A stretch of DNA of 64,000 bases from Nitratireductor kimnyeongensis (lineage in GTDB: Bacteria; Pseudomonadota; Alphaproteobacteria; Rhizobiales; Rhizobiaceae). This document shows positions 9,583-19,261 of the stretch, piece by piece. A program made the position numbers and the translations under genes. The stretch's first letter is position 1. Each line of letters begins with the position of its first letter. Below the pieces are notes generated by a model. It was not told where the DNA came from, ran no database searches, and saw only the letters and a program-made list of their open reading frames with translations. The stretch spans positions 868,001 through 932,000 of the forward strand of contig NZ_CP078143.1 of NCBI RefSeq assembly GCF_019891395.1. Reading direction: 5' to 3'.

Positions 9583-10155
9583 GTGCGCGCAATAGCTTTT
9601 CTGGTCCGCGCAATCAGCGGTCTTAACGCCCTTGTCGGCAATGTCTTTTCCTGGCTGTCGCTGGCCATCGTTTTGGTTTGCTTCACCGTTGTGGTTCAAC
9701 GTTACGTCTTTTCAACCAGTTTTGTATGGATGCAGGATCTCTACATCTGGCTGAACGGGGCGATGTTTACAGCCGTCGCCGGTTTCGCTCTTCTCAGAAA
9801 CGACCACGTGCGGGTGGATATTTTCTACAGGCCAGCCAGCACCCGACGCAAAGCGATCGTGGATCTGATCGGTGTGATCCTCTTTCTTTTCCCATTCTCC
9901 TGGATCGTTTTCTACTACGGTTGGAGCTTCGTCAGCCGTGCCTGGCGATTGGGAGAAGCATCCGCCAATGTGGGCGGCATGCCAGGGCTGTTCATTCTAA
10001 AGGCCTTCATACTCGGCTTTGCCGTTCTGCTTGCTCTGCAGGGCCTAGCAATGGCGCTGCGCTCGATTTTGGTCCTGAGTGACAGGGAAGACCTGTTACC
10101 GGAAGGCCTGCGCTACGAAATCAGTGACGACGAACAGCCGGAGGCGAACGTTTGA
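9583..10155 (+). CDS. TRAP transporter small permease, DctQ-like (unit 1)
   Basis: A 190-residue inner-membrane protein with four hydrophobic segments and the family pattern around FVWMQDLYIWLNGAMF and RNDHVRVDIF. It pairs with the large DctM subunit to drive sodium- or proton-coupled uptake of a solute delivered by a periplasmic binding protein. I chose the GTG at 9583 because GGAGG lies about ten bases upstream; a longer reading from 9469 adds a basic, non-family leader. Its stop overlaps the dctM start (TGATG). Confidence 0.9.
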   Translation: MRAIAFLVRAISGLNALVGNVFSWLSLAIVLVCFTVVVQRYVFSTSFVWMQDLYIWLNGAMFTAVAGFALLRNDHVRVDIFYRPASTRRKAIVDLIGVILFLFPFSWIVFYYGWSFVSRAWRLGEASANVGGMPGLFILKAFILGFAVLLALQGLAMALRSILVLSDREDLLPEGLRYEISDDEQPEANV

Positions 10156-11546
10156 TGGATCCGGTTCTGATTGGCGAGCTCCTTTCGGGGCTCATGTTCT
10201 TCGGCATTATCGGCTTTCTTCTACTGGGCTTTCCCGTCGCCTTCACGCTGGCCGGCGTGTCGCTCATGTTCGGTCTTGTCGGCATGTGGTTCGGCGTGTT
10301 CGATCCCTCGAATTTCGGCAGCCTGGCAAACCGCTATATCGGCTACATGACCAATGAGGTGCTTGTTGCTGTCCCGCTCTTTATTTTCATGGGCGTGATG
10401 CTTGAGCGCTCCAAGATCGCCGAGCAGTTGCTTCTGACCATGGGCAAGCTCTTCGGCAATCTGCGGGGCGGGCTTGGCATATCTGTCATCATCGTGGGCG
10501 CGCTTCTGGCCGCATCCACCGGCGTGGTGGGCGCCACCGTTGTGACCATGGGCCTGATCTCGCTGCCGGCAATGCTGCGCGCGAATTATGATCCCCGGCT
10601 TGCGACCGGCGTCATCTGCGCGTCGGGCACGCTCGGCCAGATCATCCCGCCCTCCACTGTTCTCATCTTCATGGGCGACATGCTTTCGGGCATCAATGCG
10701 CAGGTGCAAATGGCCAAGGGCAACTTCGCCCCGGTTCCTGTATCGGTGGGCGACCTCTTCGCGGGCGCTCTTCTCCCCGGTGTGCTGCTAGTCGGCCTTT
10801 ATCTCGGATGGACGCTCCTGAAAGCGATTTTCGATCCGGCCTCCTGTCCAGCCACCCCGGTTCCCGCGGAAGAGAAGAAGGAACTGCTGGGAGAGGTCGC
10901 AGTCGCGCTCTTGCCCCCGCTGCTGCTCATCATGGCCGTACTCGGATCCATCCTCGGTGGCATTGCAACACCGACAGAAGCCGCCTCCGTGGGCGCTGTC
11001 GGCGCGATGGTGCTTGCCGCGCTGCGCTGGCGACTCTCCTTTGCCGTGCTGCGGGAAACGGCAATCGCCACGGCCTCCATCACCTGTATGGTGTTCATCA
11101 TCCTGTTCGGCGCTTCGGTGTTTTCCATCGTTTTCCGCCTGATGGGTGGCGATAATCTGGTGCATGAGTTCCTCGCCAACCTGCCCGGCGGCACGCTGGC
11201 GGCGGTCGCCGTGGTGATGTTCATCATGTTCCTGCTGGGTTTCATTCTCGACACGTTCGAGATCATCTTCATTGTTATCCCGATCACCGCACCGATCCTG
11301 CTTGCGCTCGATGTCGATCCGGTCTGGCTTGGCGTTCTTGTCGGCGTGAACCTGCAGACAAGCTTTCTCACGCCACCTTTCGGCTTCGCACTGTTCTATC
11401 TCCGCGGAGTGGCGCCCGATTCAGTGAAGACGTCCATGATCTACAAGGGGGTCTTCCCCTTCGTGCTGCTGCAGCTCCTGGCCATAGCGATCATGTTCAT
11501 GTTCCCCGAGATCGCCACCTGGTTGCCCAGAGCAATCTACAGCTAG
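10155..11546 (+). CDS. TRAP transporter large permease, DctM-like (unit 1)
   Basis: A 463-residue polytopic protein with about 12 membrane segments and typical DctM motifs (PLFIFMGVMLERS, STGVVGATVVTMG, NLQTSFLTPPFGFALFY). It forms the transport channel with the preceding DctQ. The ATG at 10155 shares its A with the dctQ stop, so translation is coupled. The partner binding-protein gene is on the opposite strand and converges on it across a terminator at 11567-11596, an unusual layout repeated in the next unit. Confidence 0.94.
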   Translation: MDPVLIGELLSGLMFFGIIGFLLLGFPVAFTLAGVSLMFGLVGMWFGVFDPSNFGSLANRYIGYMTNEVLVAVPLFIFMGVMLERSKIAEQLLLTMGKLFGNLRGGLGISVIIVGALLAASTGVVGATVVTMGLISLPAMLRANYDPRLATGVICASGTLGQIIPPSTVLIFMGDMLSGINAQVQMAKGNFAPVPVSVGDLFAGALLPGVLLVGLYLGWTLLKAIFDPASCPATPVPAEEKKELLGEVAVALLPPLLLIMAVLGSILGGIATPTEAASVGAVGAMVLAALRWRLSFAVLRETAIATASITCMVFIILFGASVFSIVFRLMGGDNLVHEFLANLPGGTLAAVAVVMFIMFLLGFILDTFEIIFIVIPITAPILLALDVDPVWLGVLVGVNLQTSFLTPPFGFALFYLRGVAPDSVKTSMIYKGVFPFVLLQLLAIAIMFMFPEIATWLPRAIYS

Positions 11547-11566
11547 GCTCTCGAACAGCAGACAAC

Positions 11567-11596
11567 AAAAAAGCCCGGCAAAAGCCGGGCTTTTTC
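11567..11596. terminator. Bidirectional intrinsic terminator between dctM1 and dctP1
   Basis: A perfect GCCCGGC/GCCGGGC stem with loop AAAA, preceded by an A-run and followed by a T-run. It therefore works as a Rho-independent terminator for both convergent genes. Confidence 0.9.
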
Positions 11597-11613
11597 GTCG
11601 ACCTTGATCCGGA

Positions 11614-12708
11614 TCAGATCGAGAAGTACTTCTTGCGAGCCTCGACGAAAGCACCGTCGGTGCCTTCCGTACGGGTGCGCAGAATGTTCAGCGACTCGAT
11701 GAAGCTCTCGGTCGTCTTCTTCGTCAGAGCGTCATCGGAGTCGCGCAGCTCACCGAGAATCTCGGTTGCAGCCTTTGCGCCTGCCTCGATGATGTCGTCG
11801 GGGAACTGGCGAACGTTGACGCCATGCTCATCGACGAGCGTCTTCAGGGCACGCGGGTCATTGGCGTAGAAATCCGAGGCCACCTGATCATACTCCGCCT
11901 GGCAGACATCCTTGACGATCGCCTGCAGGTCAGAGGGCAGTTCCTGGTATTTCGCCTTGTTGACCACAAGCTCGGTCGCCAGACCCGGTTCCACAAAGCT
12001 CGGGAAGTAATAGTTCTTGGCCACCTGATAGAAGCCAAGTGCCAGATCATTGTATGGACCGACAAACTCAGCCGCATCGAGCGTGCCCGACTGAAGCGCC
12101 TGGAAGATTTCGCCGGCAGCCATGTTCGTAACCGTCGCGCCAAGCTTTTCCCATACGCGGCCGCCGAGGCCAGGTGTGCGGAAACGCAGACCTTTTACGG
12201 AATCCAGACCCGTCAGTTCCTCGCGGAACCAGCCACCAGCCTGTGTCCCCGTATCGCCGGACAGGAAGCCCTGAACGCCGAACTGGTCATAAATCTCGTC
12301 CCAGATTTCCTGACCGCCCATATAGCGGACCCAAGCCGCCATCTCACGCGAGGTCATGCCGAAAGGCACACCCGTAAAGAAGGAAAGGGCCGGGCTCTTG
12401 TTCTGCCAGTAATAAGCTGCGCCGTGGCTCATCTCAGCCGAACCGTCGATGACGGCATCGAGCGACTGCAGCGGCGGAACAAGCTCACCTGCAGAGTAGA
12501 CCTGCACGGTCAACCGACCGTCGGAAGCTGCCGTGATGCGATCTGCAAGGCGTTGAGCGCCAACGCCCAGGCCCGGAAAATTTTTCGGCCAAGTGGTGAC
12601 CATGCGCCAGGTCTGGTTGCCCTGCGCAATCGCCGGCGTGGCGAATGTGGCAGCACCCGCCCCTGCGGCGGCCAGTCCTGCTTTCCCTAGGAAAGAACGA
12701 CGATCCAT
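11614..12708 (-). CDS. TRAP substrate-binding protein, TakP-type DctP (unit 1)
   Basis: A 364-residue periplasmic binding protein. The N-terminus MDRRSFLGKAGL followed by an Ala-rich stretch ending in PAIAQ resembles a Tat signal. Segments TTWPKNFPGLGVGA, GGWFREEL and AAEFVGPYNDLALGF resemble the TakP subfamily, which in characterised members binds 2-oxoacids together with a cation. GGGAGG precedes ATG 12708; the upstream in-frame extension to 12855 has no support. It converges with unit 1 dctQM and diverges from unit 2 dctQM, so in principle it could serve either. Confidence 0.9.
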   Translation of the reverse strand: MDRRSFLGKAGLAAAGAGAATFATPAIAQGNQTWRMVTTWPKNFPGLGVGAQRLADRITAASDGRLTVQVYSAGELVPPLQSLDAVIDGSAEMSHGAAYYWQNKSPALSFFTGVPFGMTSREMAAWVRYMGGQEIWDEIYDQFGVQGFLSGDTGTQAGGWFREELTGLDSVKGLRFRTPGLGGRVWEKLGATVTNMAAGEIFQALQSGTLDAAEFVGPYNDLALGFYQVAKNYYFPSFVEPGLATELVVNKAKYQELPSDLQAIVKDVCQAEYDQVASDFYANDPRALKTLVDEHGVNVRQFPDDIIEAGAKAATEILGELRDSDDALTKKTTESFIESLNILRTRTEGTDGAFVEARKKYFSI

Positions 12709-13056
12709 GAATACCTCCCAATAGAACATCAAGCGAAAAAAAGGGCCGCGGAACGGCCTCTTCGACTGTACTACAGCGCCGGCAACAACCTCCCCAGCGC
12801 AGCGGAAACTTATCAATACACGCACAAACACAACTGTCCAGACCGCTGACTGCAAGGAGCCCGGAATTGCAACCTCTGTTCGATTTGGCTGTGTTTATGC
12901 GGCTGCAACAGCTTTAGCACTGCCCTGTATCGCCTTGTCTGAGCCTTCAATGTCGACTTTTGGCTCACTTGAAGGCAGGCTGAAGATGCAAGACAAAGCA
13001 TAAGACCCGAGAATCACAAAAACGATCCGGGGGGAACACATTGCTGGGAGGAAAGC
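12709..13056. other. Divergent promoter region between dctP1 and dctQ2
   Basis: About 350 bp with no credible ORF. It must hold promoters for both directions. The only structure noted is a short GGCCG/CGGCC hairpin near 12747-12761, of uncertain meaning. Confidence 0.45.
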
Positions 13057-13665
13057 ATGGCGGGGCTTCTTGGCCTTTCGCGCCTCATTGATGCTGTCAA
13101 CCAATTCATCGGCAAGCAGGTCTCTTGGCTGATCCTTGTTGCGGTACTGGTATCAGCCTACAACGCCATCATTCGGTTTCTCGGTAACGGCCTGCCTGCC
13201 TATCTGCCGATACCGAGGGCATCCAACAGCCTGCTTGAGCTGCAATGGTACCTCTATGGCACCGTGTTCATGCTCGCATCCGCCTACACTCTGCAGCGCA
13301 ATGAGCACATTCGCATCGATATCATTTCGAGCCTGTTCTCGAAGCGGACGCGGGATTGGATCGACCTCTTCTGCCACGTATTCTTTTTGCTCCCCTTCGT
13401 CTCCCTGATCGTCTGGTTGAGCTGGCCCTGGTTCAGACGCTCTTTCCTTTCTGGCGAGATTTCCGCCAATGCGAGTGGTCTGATCATCTGGCCGGCCAAG
13501 TTCATGGTACTCGCCGGCTTCGTTCTTTTGACGGCGCAGGCCATATCCGAAATCGTCAAGCGATATGCGGTCCTGCGCGGACTGATCGACGAACCTACCC
13601 CTCAACACGAGATCCATCCGGCAGCCGAAGCAGCCATTGAGATGGAGGAGAAGCGCGATGATTGA
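13057..13665 (+). CDS. TRAP transporter small permease, DctQ-like (unit 2)
   Basis: A 202-residue protein with four membrane segments and the DctQ pattern LLELQWYLYGTVFMLA followed by RNEHIRIDI. The sequence around PIPRASNSLLELQWYL is typical of the subfamily that works with TakP-like binding proteins. GGGAGGAAAGC precedes the ATG. It overlaps the next gene by 8 bp. Confidence 0.92.
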   Translation: MAGLLGLSRLIDAVNQFIGKQVSWLILVAVLVSAYNAIIRFLGNGLPAYLPIPRASNSLLELQWYLYGTVFMLASAYTLQRNEHIRIDIISSLFSKRTRDWIDLFCHVFFLLPFVSLIVWLSWPWFRRSFLSGEISANASGLIIWPAKFMVLAGFVLLTAQAISEIVKRYAVLRGLIDEPTPQHEIHPAAEAAIEMEEKRDD

Positions 13666-15505
13666 CCTGATCGCGCACAATCTCGCGCCCATCATGTTCG
13701 TCACCGTGATGGCGATGCTGCTCGTTGGATACCCGGTGGCGTTCACTCTCGCCGCCGGCGGCCTTCTTTTTTTCGTTTTTGGCGTGGAGCTCTCCCATGT
13801 CTCCAGCGAGATCCGTCTTTTCTGGCCGCTGCTCCAGTCACATCCCGAGCGCATCTACGGGATCATGTACAACGACACGCTGCTCGCCATTCCATTTTTT
13901 ACCTTCATGGGGCTGATCCTAGAACGCTCCCGGATGGCAGAAGACCTGCTTGACACGATCGGCCAGCTCTTCGGCCCGGTGCGTGGCGGGCTCGCCTATG
14001 CGGCCGTGCTGGTCGGCGCTCTGCTTGCCGCCACGACGGGTGTCGTTGCGGCATCGGTTATCGCCATGGGCCTCATCTCACTGCCGATCATGATGCGCTA
14101 CAACTACAATCGCGGCTTTGCGACCGGCACCATCGCCGCATCCGGAACGCTGGCGCAGATCGTGCCTCCCTCGCTCGTCCTGATCGTCATGGCCGATCAG
14201 CTTGGACGATCCGTCGGAGACATGTATGTGGGCGCCCTTTTGCCGGCACTCGCCATTATTGGGGCATACTGCCTGCTGGTCTTCGCAGTGACGATCATCA
14301 AACCCAGCTGGGCGCCGGCTCTGCCCCCTGAAACCCGCACACTCGGCGGCGGCGTAACATCACTGGTCTTGCTCATTGCGGCATCAGTCGCGATCTATTT
14401 CGCTACCTATCACACGCTGTTTGCCGACATGCGTAGCGAGGTGAGGCTGGTCTGGGCTGCAACGACGGCCACGCTTTTCGCGCTCGCGTTTAGCCTTGCC
14501 AACCGCCATTTGAAGCTCAACATCCTATCCCGTCTCGCTGAGCAGGTTGTGATCGTCCTGATACCGCCGCTGGCGCTGATCTTCCTCGTGCTGGGAACGA
14601 TCTTTCTTGGCATTGCAACGCCCACTGAAGGCGGTGCAATGGGCGCGACCGGCGCACTCGTTCTCGCGCTGGTCAAGCGCAGACTATCCTTCTCTGTCCT
14701 CAAACAGGCGCTCGACGCCACCACGAAGCTTGCTGCCTTCGTGATGTTCATCCTGATCGGCGCGCGAGTGTTCGGCCTTACCTTCTACGGCATCAACGGC
14801 AATGTGTGGATCGAGGAACTGCTTCTGGCACTGCCTGGCGGGGAAACCGGCTTCCTTCTCACCGTGACCGTCATCGTGTTCATTTTGGGCTGCTTTCTCG
14901 ACTTCTTCGAGATCGCTTTCATCATGGTCCCGCTTCTGGTGCCGGCTGCCGAGACGCTGGGCATCGACCTGATCTGGTTCGGGGTCATTCTCGGCATCAA
15001 TCTACAGACATCGTTCCTGACGCCACCCTTCGGCTTCTCGCTTTTCTATCTGAGATCCATCGCACCGATGAAAGAATGGAAAGACGAAGTTTCCGGGCGC
15101 ATTCTGCCCGCCATCAAGACAACGGAAATCTACAAGGGCGCCATACCGTTCATCATCATCCAGTTTCTGATGATCATTCTGGTGATTACGTTTCCCGGCC
15201 TTGTGACGCACTACAAGCAGGAGAGCACCGTTGATCCGAACGAGGTCGAGATCAATATCCCGTCCTTCGGCGATAACGGTTCCGGAGGGCCCGGTTTTGG
15301 CCTGCCGGGCGGTTTGGGGGGATCCCCCTTCGGCTCCCCGCCGTCTACGCAAAATGACGGGGACGGCCAACAAGACAACGGCTTGCAGCTACCGGGGCTC
15401 GGCGGGCTCCCACCAATTGGCGCATCACCAAAGGACGCTGACGAGGAAAGCCCGCCTGAACAGCCGACAATGCCGGACCTCAGTCAGCCCCCAAGTTTCA
15501 ACTGA
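13658..15505 (+). CDS. TRAP transporter large permease with low-complexity C-terminal tail (unit 2)
   Basis: A 615-residue DctM protein, clearly longer than unit 1. The core has usual motifs (PFFTFMGLILERSRMAEDL, NLQTSFLTPPFGFSLFYLR), plus an extra hydrophobic insertion after about residue 225 (VTSLVLLIAASVAIYF). After the last membrane segment (about residue 525) comes a tail of about 90 residues rich in Gly, Pro, Gln and Asp. The ATG at 13658 was chosen over 13637 because it overlaps the dctQ end in the usual coupled way. The tail has no function I recognise. Confidence 0.92.
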   Translation: MIDLIAHNLAPIMFVTVMAMLLVGYPVAFTLAAGGLLFFVFGVELSHVSSEIRLFWPLLQSHPERIYGIMYNDTLLAIPFFTFMGLILERSRMAEDLLDTIGQLFGPVRGGLAYAAVLVGALLAATTGVVAASVIAMGLISLPIMMRYNYNRGFATGTIAASGTLAQIVPPSLVLIVMADQLGRSVGDMYVGALLPALAIIGAYCLLVFAVTIIKPSWAPALPPETRTLGGGVTSLVLLIAASVAIYFATYHTLFADMRSEVRLVWAATTATLFALAFSLANRHLKLNILSRLAEQVVIVLIPPLALIFLVLGTIFLGIATPTEGGAMGATGALVLALVKRRLSFSVLKQALDATTKLAAFVMFILIGARVFGLTFYGINGNVWIEELLLALPGGETGFLLTVTVIVFILGCFLDFFEIAFIMVPLLVPAAETLGIDLIWFGVILGINLQTSFLTPPFGFSLFYLRSIAPMKEWKDEVSGRILPAIKTTEIYKGAIPFIIIQFLMIILVITFPGLVTHYKQESTVDPNEVEINIPSFGDNGSGGPGFGLPGGLGGSPFGSPPSTQNDGDGQQDNGLQLPGLGGLPPIGASPKDADEESPPEQPTMPDLSQPPSFN

Positions 15506-15520
15506 TGCATTGAGCCAATA

Positions 15521-15556
15521 GAAAACCCCGGGGGAGACATCCCTCCGGGGTTTTCT
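15521..15556. terminator. Bidirectional intrinsic terminator between dctM2 and dctP2
   Basis: AAAACCCCGG pairs with CCGGGGTTTT around a loop of about 13 bases. The flanking A- and T-runs make it a terminator for both convergent genes. Confidence 0.85.
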
Positions 15557-15574
15557 TCAAGCGTCAGAAGCAGA

Positions 15575-16771
<1,197 letters not shown>

Positions 16772-16950
16772 TCAGGCACCGAAAACCACTGGTATCAATG
16801 CATGCATGGCGCCCCAAGTCCAGCAAATGGACCCTGTCTGCGACCAATGTCGAAGGCCCAACGAAATCCTCGGACTGCCCATTGGAAAGGCGCTAGAAAT
16901 CTCTACATTCGCTTCCTTAGGAGCGACCGCCAACCAACGGGTTTTTTCGA

Positions 16951-17724
16951 ATGCGCACGCCACTGATCGCCGTCTCGACCGATGCAAAAGATTTCGAGAA
17001 ATATACGTGGCACGCCACGCCTCAGCCCTATCTTGATGCAGCCATCTCCACAGCCGGTGTCTTGCCGGTTTTGCTTCCCTCGCTCGGTGAAAAGCTGGAT
17101 CTGGACAGTTTGCTGGAGAGTGTCGATGGCGTTTTGCTGACGGGATCGAAGTCAAACGTCTATCCCGCGCTTTATGGCGGCGAACCGAGCGAAGAGAACG
17201 GCCCTTACGACCACGCACGCGATGCCACCACGCTTCCTCTGATCCGCAAGGCTGTTGAACGCGGCGTGCCGCTTCTGGCCATCTGCCGCGGCATCCAGGA
17301 ATTGAACGTCGCACTGGGAGGCACATTGGCGACGGAAATCCAAGAACGCGAAGGCGCGTTCGACCATCGTGGTCCTCAAGAGGCGGAACAGGACACACGT
17401 TTCGCCATTCGGCAGACGGTGAAGGTGGCGCCGAATGGCTGCCTCGCTCGCATTTTCGATACGTCAGAAGTTCGCGTGAACTCGGTCCACAGGCAGGGCG
17501 TGGATACGCCCGCTGCAAGCCTTGAGATCGAAGCCGTGGCCGATGATGGAACGGTGGAGGCCGTTTCGGTCAAGAATGCGGCCGGGTTTGCCGTCGGCGT
17601 CCAGTGGCATCCCGAATATTGGGCTCACAAGGACAGTGCCTCGGCCCGCATTTTCGAGTCCTTCGGAGATGCGGTTCGCCGGCACGCGGCCAAGCGCAGC
17701 AAGACGAACATCGCGGCGGAGTAG
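16951..17724 (+). CDS. Gamma-glutamyl-gamma-aminobutyrate hydrolase family (peptidase C26)
   Basis: A 257-residue class I glutamine amidotransferase-like hydrolase. The nucleophile elbow is LLAICRGIQELNVALGG near residue 115 and the catalytic His lies in VQWHPEYW near 215. Characterised relatives (PuuD of E. coli) cleave gamma-glutamyl-GABA in putrescine use; others cut different gamma-glutamyl compounds. There is no putrescine pathway beside it here, only TRAP dctP2 divergently. The ribosome site before ATG 16951 is weak. The substrate is therefore open. Confidence 0.87.
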   Translation: MRTPLIAVSTDAKDFEKYTWHATPQPYLDAAISTAGVLPVLLPSLGEKLDLDSLLESVDGVLLTGSKSNVYPALYGGEPSEENGPYDHARDATTLPLIRKAVERGVPLLAICRGIQELNVALGGTLATEIQEREGAFDHRGPQEAEQDTRFAIRQTVKVAPNGCLARIFDTSEVRVNSVHRQGVDTPAASLEIEAVADDGTVEAVSVKNAAGFAVGVQWHPEYWAHKDSASARIFESFGDAVRRHAAKRSKTNIAAE

Positions 17725-18132
17725 TCAATGCCCGGGGTACATGCTCAGCAGAGGTGTCTGCGGGCGCAGCGATTCATAGGCTGCGCCGTCGCCGGGATAG
17801 AACTCCACCAACGCCTCTCCGGTCGCTGAGACGAATGCGACCGTGCCGTCTTCCCGCTCCTCCCATATGCGCGCTTCCGCAAGGCGTGGCAGCAGCCGGG
17901 CACAGTTTCCGTCAAGATCAAGCTGCGTGTTCTCCAGTCCCGGCGCGTGGCGGACACGGCAGACCCCGCTAAGCCCCACTCCCATCAGGGTGAATTCGGA
18001 GACAGCCTCTTCCTGGAACGCGGTCTTCTGCTCGCCCAGCGCTTCAGCCATTTCAGACACCTGCGGTTCCGAGAAATAACCGAGAGCTCCCACCAGGGCG
18101 AGCGCCAATGCGCCCGACGCAACAAGTTTCAT
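17725..18132 (-). CDS. Small secreted protein, possible AprI/Inh-type protease inhibitor
   Basis: A 135-residue protein with an N-terminal hydrophobic signal (MKLVASGALALALVGALGYF). The mature part has two cysteines (GVCRV and GNCARL) about 20 residues apart, then IWEEREDGTVAFVSATGEAL and a Tyr-ending strand. This spacing resembles the Inh family of metalloprotease inhibitors, but the match is by eye only. GGAG precedes the ATG. Its stop abuts the stop of the convergent amidotransferase gene with no room for a terminator. Confidence 0.6.
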   Translation of the reverse strand: MKLVASGALALALVGALGYFSEPQVSEMAEALGEQKTAFQEEAVSEFTLMGVGLSGVCRVRHAPGLENTQLDLDGNCARLLPRLAEARIWEEREDGTVAFVSATGEALVEFYPGDGAAYESLRPQTPLLSMYPGH

Positions 18133-18221
18133 AAATCAGGAACTCCATCGTCAACGGAATGTCTTTCCGGAGCTTCCGATTTTCTGATTAATGGTTCGCT
18201 AACGCATACAACTTTAAGGCG

Positions 18222-19214
18222 TTATTTCATCGACGAGGAGGCGCTCCTGCGCTCCACGTTTACGGTTTCAGGCACCGGCGTGATGGCTCGGTTCTGCGTG
18301 AACCAGGAAATGAGATTGTCGACAACGAGATCCGCCATCGCCTGGCGGGTCACGACCGAAGCCGAGCCCACATGCGGAAGCAGCGATACGTTCTCCAACG
18401 CAATCAACGCCTCTGGTACTTGCGGTTCGTTCTCGAAGACATCCAGCCCCGCGGCGAAGATGGTGCCTTTTTCCAATGCGGTGATCAGAGCAGCCTCGTC
18501 GACCGTGCTGCCGCGACCGATATTGATAAACACGCCATTTTCGCCAAGCGCCTTCAACACGTCAGCGTTGACCGCGTGGTGGGTCTCCGCGCCGCCTGGC
18601 GCAACGCAGATCAGTGTATCGACTGCTGCAGCCAACCCGACTAACGTGTCGTGATATGCATAGGGCACATCCGTAAGTGGCCGGCGGTTGTGGTAGGCAA
18701 TCGGCAAGCCGAAGGCGACGAGACGGTGGGCGATGGCACGACCGATACGCCCCATTCCAAAAATGCCGACGGTTCGACCACGCAATGAACCGCGTGACGA
18801 CGGGTAGCCCCCCTCCCGCGTCCAGCGCCCCGCACGCAGCCACGTCTCAGCCCGGGGAAACTCGCGAACGGTATTGAGCAAAAGCCCCACTGCGGTATCG
18901 GCGACTTCCTCGGTAAGAATGTCAGGCGTATTGGTGACCATGACATCGCGCCGGCTGGCATGCCCGGCATCGACTGTATCGTAACCAACCCCGAAATTGG
19001 CGATGATCTCCAGATTGGGCAGCGCATCAATGAAGGCGGCATCGACCACTGTCATGGCAGCCATGCCGCGCACCTTTTCCGCCATCTCCTCGGTCACAAG
19101 TTCCGGAGCGGCCTTCTCGATCGTCAGGAGGTCGAAGTTCGCACCAATGCGCTCCATTGCATGCGCGTGCAGTTTCCCTGGCACCAGAATCGCGGTCTTA
19201 TTTGTTTCTGCCAA
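18222..19214 (-). CDS. D-2-hydroxyacid dehydrogenase (NAD(P)-dependent)
   Basis: A 330-residue D-isomer-specific 2-hydroxyacid dehydrogenase. The nucleotide-binding motif is GIFGMGRIGRAIAHRL; the catalytic Arg, Glu and His lie in NIGRGSTVDE, DVFENEP and LLPHVGSAS. It interconverts 2-oxoacids and D-2-hydroxyacids; relatives reduce glyoxylate or hydroxypyruvate. I chose the TTG at 19214 (LAETNKTAIL) because AGGAG sits seven bases upstream; the long upstream reading to 19406 runs into the LacI gene. It is 47 bp downstream of the LacI gene and probably co-transcribed with it. Confidence 0.9.
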   Translation of the reverse strand: MAETNKTAILVPGKLHAHAMERIGANFDLLTIEKAAPELVTEEMAEKVRGMAAMTVVDAAFIDALPNLEIIANFGVGYDTVDAGHASRRDVMVTNTPDILTEEVADTAVGLLLNTVREFPRAETWLRAGRWTREGGYPSSRGSLRGRTVGIFGMGRIGRAIAHRLVAFGLPIAYHNRRPLTDVPYAYHDTLVGLAAAVDTLICVAPGGAETHHAVNADVLKALGENGVFINIGRGSTVDEAALITALEKGTIFAAGLDVFENEPQVPEALIALENVSLLPHVGSASVVTRQAMADLVVDNLISWFTQNRAITPVPETVNVERRSASSSMK

Positions 19215-19261
19215 TTCCAATCTCCTGATCGCGTAAGCCGGCGAATGTCCTACGGATGAAT

